From contig JAZSBH010000166.1 in NCBI GenBank assembly GCA_045602325.1, forward strand, positions 1-15,155: DNA of 15,155 nt, written 5' to 3'. The notes below the pieces were generated by a model. It did not search any database and was not told the origin of the DNA. It saw only the letters and a program-made list of their open reading frames with translations. The first letter of the stretch is position 1; each line of letters begins with the position of its first letter. A program made the translations under genes and the position numbers. The stretch is from CAMEON01 sp045602325 (GTDB lineage Bacteria; Bacillota; Clostridia; Oscillospirales; CAG-272). Shown piece after piece: positions 13,827 to 15,155 of the stretch.

Positions 13827-13852
13827 TCGTGAATTTTTGTGTGTATATACAG
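13827..13852 (+). repeat. Inverted repeat bracketing rpsL, leader copy
   Basis: This copy lies in the str leader, ending only 4 nt upstream of the rpsL GGAGG. It matches the reverse complement of 13241-13266 at 24 of 26 bases. Similarity does not extend into the flanks. Pairing with the distal copy would close a loop of about 560 nt containing all of rpsL and set a duplex next to its ribosome binding site. Confidence 0.85.
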
Positions 13853-13891
13853 GCGCAAATCCCTTGCGGGACAAGCGGGACTGTCGTTTGG

Positions 13892-13908
13892 GCATACTTC
13901 GGGTATGC
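13892..13908 (-). other. 5'-end hairpin of the str leader
   Basis: GCATAC-CCGAA-GTATGC on the minus strand is a perfect 6-bp hairpin that begins about 6 nt after the predicted transcription start. Hairpins at the very 5' end often protect mRNA from 5' decay; that role is inference here. The rest of the leader contains a CTTG/CAAG stem and then the inverted-repeat copy. Confidence 0.55.
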
Positions 13909-13920
13909 GCGAACAGATTA

Positions 13921-13949
13921 ATTATAGCATAAGGTTTTCCGTTTGTCAA
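13921..13949 (-). promoter_or_regulatory. Perfect-consensus sigma-A promoter of the str operon
   Basis: On the minus strand TTGACA (13949-13944), 17 bp, TATAAT (13926-13921). The upstream flank is A/T-rich, as expected for a strong translation-operon promoter with an UP-like element. Start near 13914 gives a leader of about 105 nt before rpsL. The promoter makes the str operon independent of rpoBC read-through. Confidence 0.93.
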
Positions 13950-14045
13950 CAATTCAATTCCGTCTTCAAAAAGTTCTCCCTATTTCACAATTTCTCTTGT
14001 CACAAAAAGGGGTTAACTGGTGATTTTTACACGAAACCGACACGC

Positions 14046-14068
14046 TTTGCCGCGAACCCCGCGGCAAA
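14046..14068. other. Second hairpin between rpoC and the str promoter
   Basis: TTTGCCGCG (14046-14054) and CGCGGCAAA (14060-14068) form a perfect 9-bp stem with a 5-nt loop. On the minus strand it is preceded by T residues rather than followed by them, so it is not a standard terminator. It may reinforce the hairpin nearer rpoC. Confidence 0.5.
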
Positions 14069-14091
14069 AACAGGTATGTAAGGGCAAACGA

Positions 14092-14118
14092 CCCGCCCCC
14101 GCAGAACGCGGGAGCGGG
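14092..14118 (-). terminator. GC-rich hairpin after rpoC, probable terminator
   Basis: On the minus strand CCCGC-U-CCCGC pairs with GCGGG-G-GCGGG around GUUCU: an 11-bp stem with one U-G pair, 30 bp after the rpoC stop. The 3' flank TCGTTTGCCC has only a short U-run, so termination may be partial. With the separate str promoter it marks the boundary between the rpoBC and str units. Confidence 0.6.
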
Positions 14119-14148
14119 AAAATTTGTTCATTCTGCCGAATGGCGGGA

Positions 14149-15155
14149 TCAGGAAGCAGAGCTGTCGGCATTCTCAAGCTTTCCCTCGGCGGAGGTTTCC
14201 TCCACGGTGATCTCCCTGTAGCAGGACATACCGGTACCGGCGGGAATGAGCTTACCGATGATGACGTTCTCCTTCAGACCGCGCAGGTGGTCGACCTTGC
14301 CGCGGATAGCAGCCTCGGCCAGCACCTTGGTGGTCTCCTGGAAGGACGCCGCACACATAAAGGACTCAGTGGCCAGGGATGCCTTGGTGATACCAAGCAG
14401 CACAGGCTCCCCCTCTGCGTACTTCAGGCCCTCCTCGCCGGCCGCAATGCGGGCGTCGATGGCGGCATTTGCCTCCTCGAGATCAGACATATCCACGGTG
14501 GAACCGCCCAGCAGGGTGGTGTCACCGCTCTCGGTGATGCGAAGCTTACGGGTCATCTGACGGGCGATGATCTCGATGTGCTTATCGTTGACGTTAACCG
14601 ACTGGGAACGGTACACCTTCTGGATTTCCTTAATGATATACTCGTACACGGCATCCAGACCCTGGATACGCATGATGTCGGCGGGAGCCTTACTACCCTC
14701 GGTCAGCGCCTGACCCACCTCGACGGGCTGACCGTCGGTGATGGCAAGACGCATACCGTAAGGAATGGGATACTTGGCCAGCTCGACCTCGTTCTCGTCG
14801 TGGACGGTAACGTCGTTCATGCCGGGCACGTCGGGGTTGGGCTGAATGTAAGCCACACCGGCCTGCTCCGCCATGATGGCGGCCTTCTTGGGAGCGCGGG
14901 CCTCAAAGAGCTCTTCAACTCTGGGAAGACCCTGGGTAATATCCGAACCTGCAACACCACCGGAGTGGAAGGTTCTCATGGTCAGCTGGGTACCGGGCTC
15001 ACCGATGGACTGAGCGGCGATGATACCGACAGCCTCACCGACGCTGACCAGCTTACCGGATGCCAGGTCGGCACCGTAGCAGTGTGCGCACAGACCGTAG
15101 CGGGCGTGGCACTGAATGGCGGTACGGATGCAGACCAAGTCGGATCGTAGCCATG
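14149..15155 (-). CDS. rpoC: RNA polymerase beta' subunit, C-terminal part (cut by window edge)
   Basis: The frame is open through the right edge, so this is the last roughly 335 residues of a protein of about 1200; a TTG at 15138 is not a start. The visible part holds the second zinc site (CHARYGLCAHC, Cys spacing x6 and x2, as in E. coli Cys888/895/898). Next comes GEAVGIIAAQSIGEPGTQLT, leading into the trigger-loop region TMRTFHSGG, then QGLPRVEELFEAR. The C-terminal clamp region has IIARQMTRKLRI and ATESFMCAASFQETTKVL. The tail after GMSCYREI is acidic and Ser/Glu-rich. It stops at TGA 14149-14151, followed by a GC-rich hairpin and then the str promoter. All catalytic-region residues visible are conserved. 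Confidence 0.97.
   Translation of the reverse strand, partial: WLRSDLVCIRTAIQCHARYGLCAHCYGADLASGKLVSVGEAVGIIAAQSIGEPGTQLTMRTFHSGGVAGSDITQGLPRVEELFEARAPKKAAIMAEQAGVAYIQPNPDVPGMNDVTVHDENEVELAKYPIPYGMRLAITDGQPVEVGQALTEGSKAPADIMRIQGLDAVYEYIIKEIQKVYRSQSVNVNDKHIEIIARQMTRKLRITESGDTTLLGGSTVDMSDLEEANAAIDARIAAGEEGLKYAEGEPVLLGITKASLATESFMCAASFQETTKVLAEAAIRGKVDHLRGLKENVIIGKLIPAGTGMSCYREITVEETSAEGKLENADSSAS

Noticed and set aside
1..15155. CRISPR array, prophage, IS element, toxin-antitoxin or defence island
   Set aside because: I found no spaced repeat array, transposase, integrase, phage gene or defence-type domain. The gene content is core metabolism and translation.

Overview
This is a moderate-GC chromosomal segment of a Gram-positive anaerobe of the class Clostridia, most likely a gut Oscillospiraceae or Christensenellaceae relative. 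The evidence is the Firmicutes-type S12 with its long N-terminal insert, strong AGGAGG ribosome binding sites, consensus sigma-A promoters, SAM-I and FMN riboswitches, and lipoprotein solute-binding proteins. The species cannot be named from the sequence alone. Every credible gene lies on the minus strand, so transcription runs from the right edge to the left edge. Long open frames on the plus strand are antisense shadows of these genes.

Layout in the direction of transcription. (1) 15155-14149 is the C-terminal third of rpoC, cut by the window edge, followed by two GC-rich hairpins. (2) 13949-9154 is a classic str operon: perfect-consensus promoter, roughly 105-nt leader, rpsL (S12), an unusually long 232-bp spacer, rpsG (S7), fusA (EF-G), twin hairpins, tuf (EF-Tu), and a GC-rich terminator. 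(3) 9142-7516 is a flavin unit: promoter, an FMN riboswitch whose P6 arm carries about 140 extra nucleotides, ribU (riboflavin ECF transporter S component) and a small COG2426-type membrane exporter gene. (4) 7449-4401 holds two tandem paralogous solute-binding lipoproteins; the second has its own perfect-consensus promoter, and no permease lies nearby. (5) 4401-2481 holds a 7-bp tandem repeat, a SAM-I riboswitch with a strong terminator, metK, and a small one-helix membrane protein. (6) 2453-174 is recD2, a DNA helicase, probably in one operon with metK and the small protein. The left edge (1-130) carries three strong palindromes of a repetitive-element type.

Functionally the window is mostly core machinery (transcription, translation, SAM synthesis, DNA repair) with two metabolite-sensing RNAs controlling their own metabolite's supply. 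I see no phage, IS element, CRISPR array or defence system. The points most worth a second look are RNA-level: a 26-bp near-perfect inverted repeat bracketing rpsL within one mRNA, the enlarged P6 arm of the FMN riboswitch, and the co-regulation of a COG2426 protein with riboflavin uptake. At protein level, S12 has arginine at the position equivalent to E. coli Lys88, a known streptomycin-resistance substitution.
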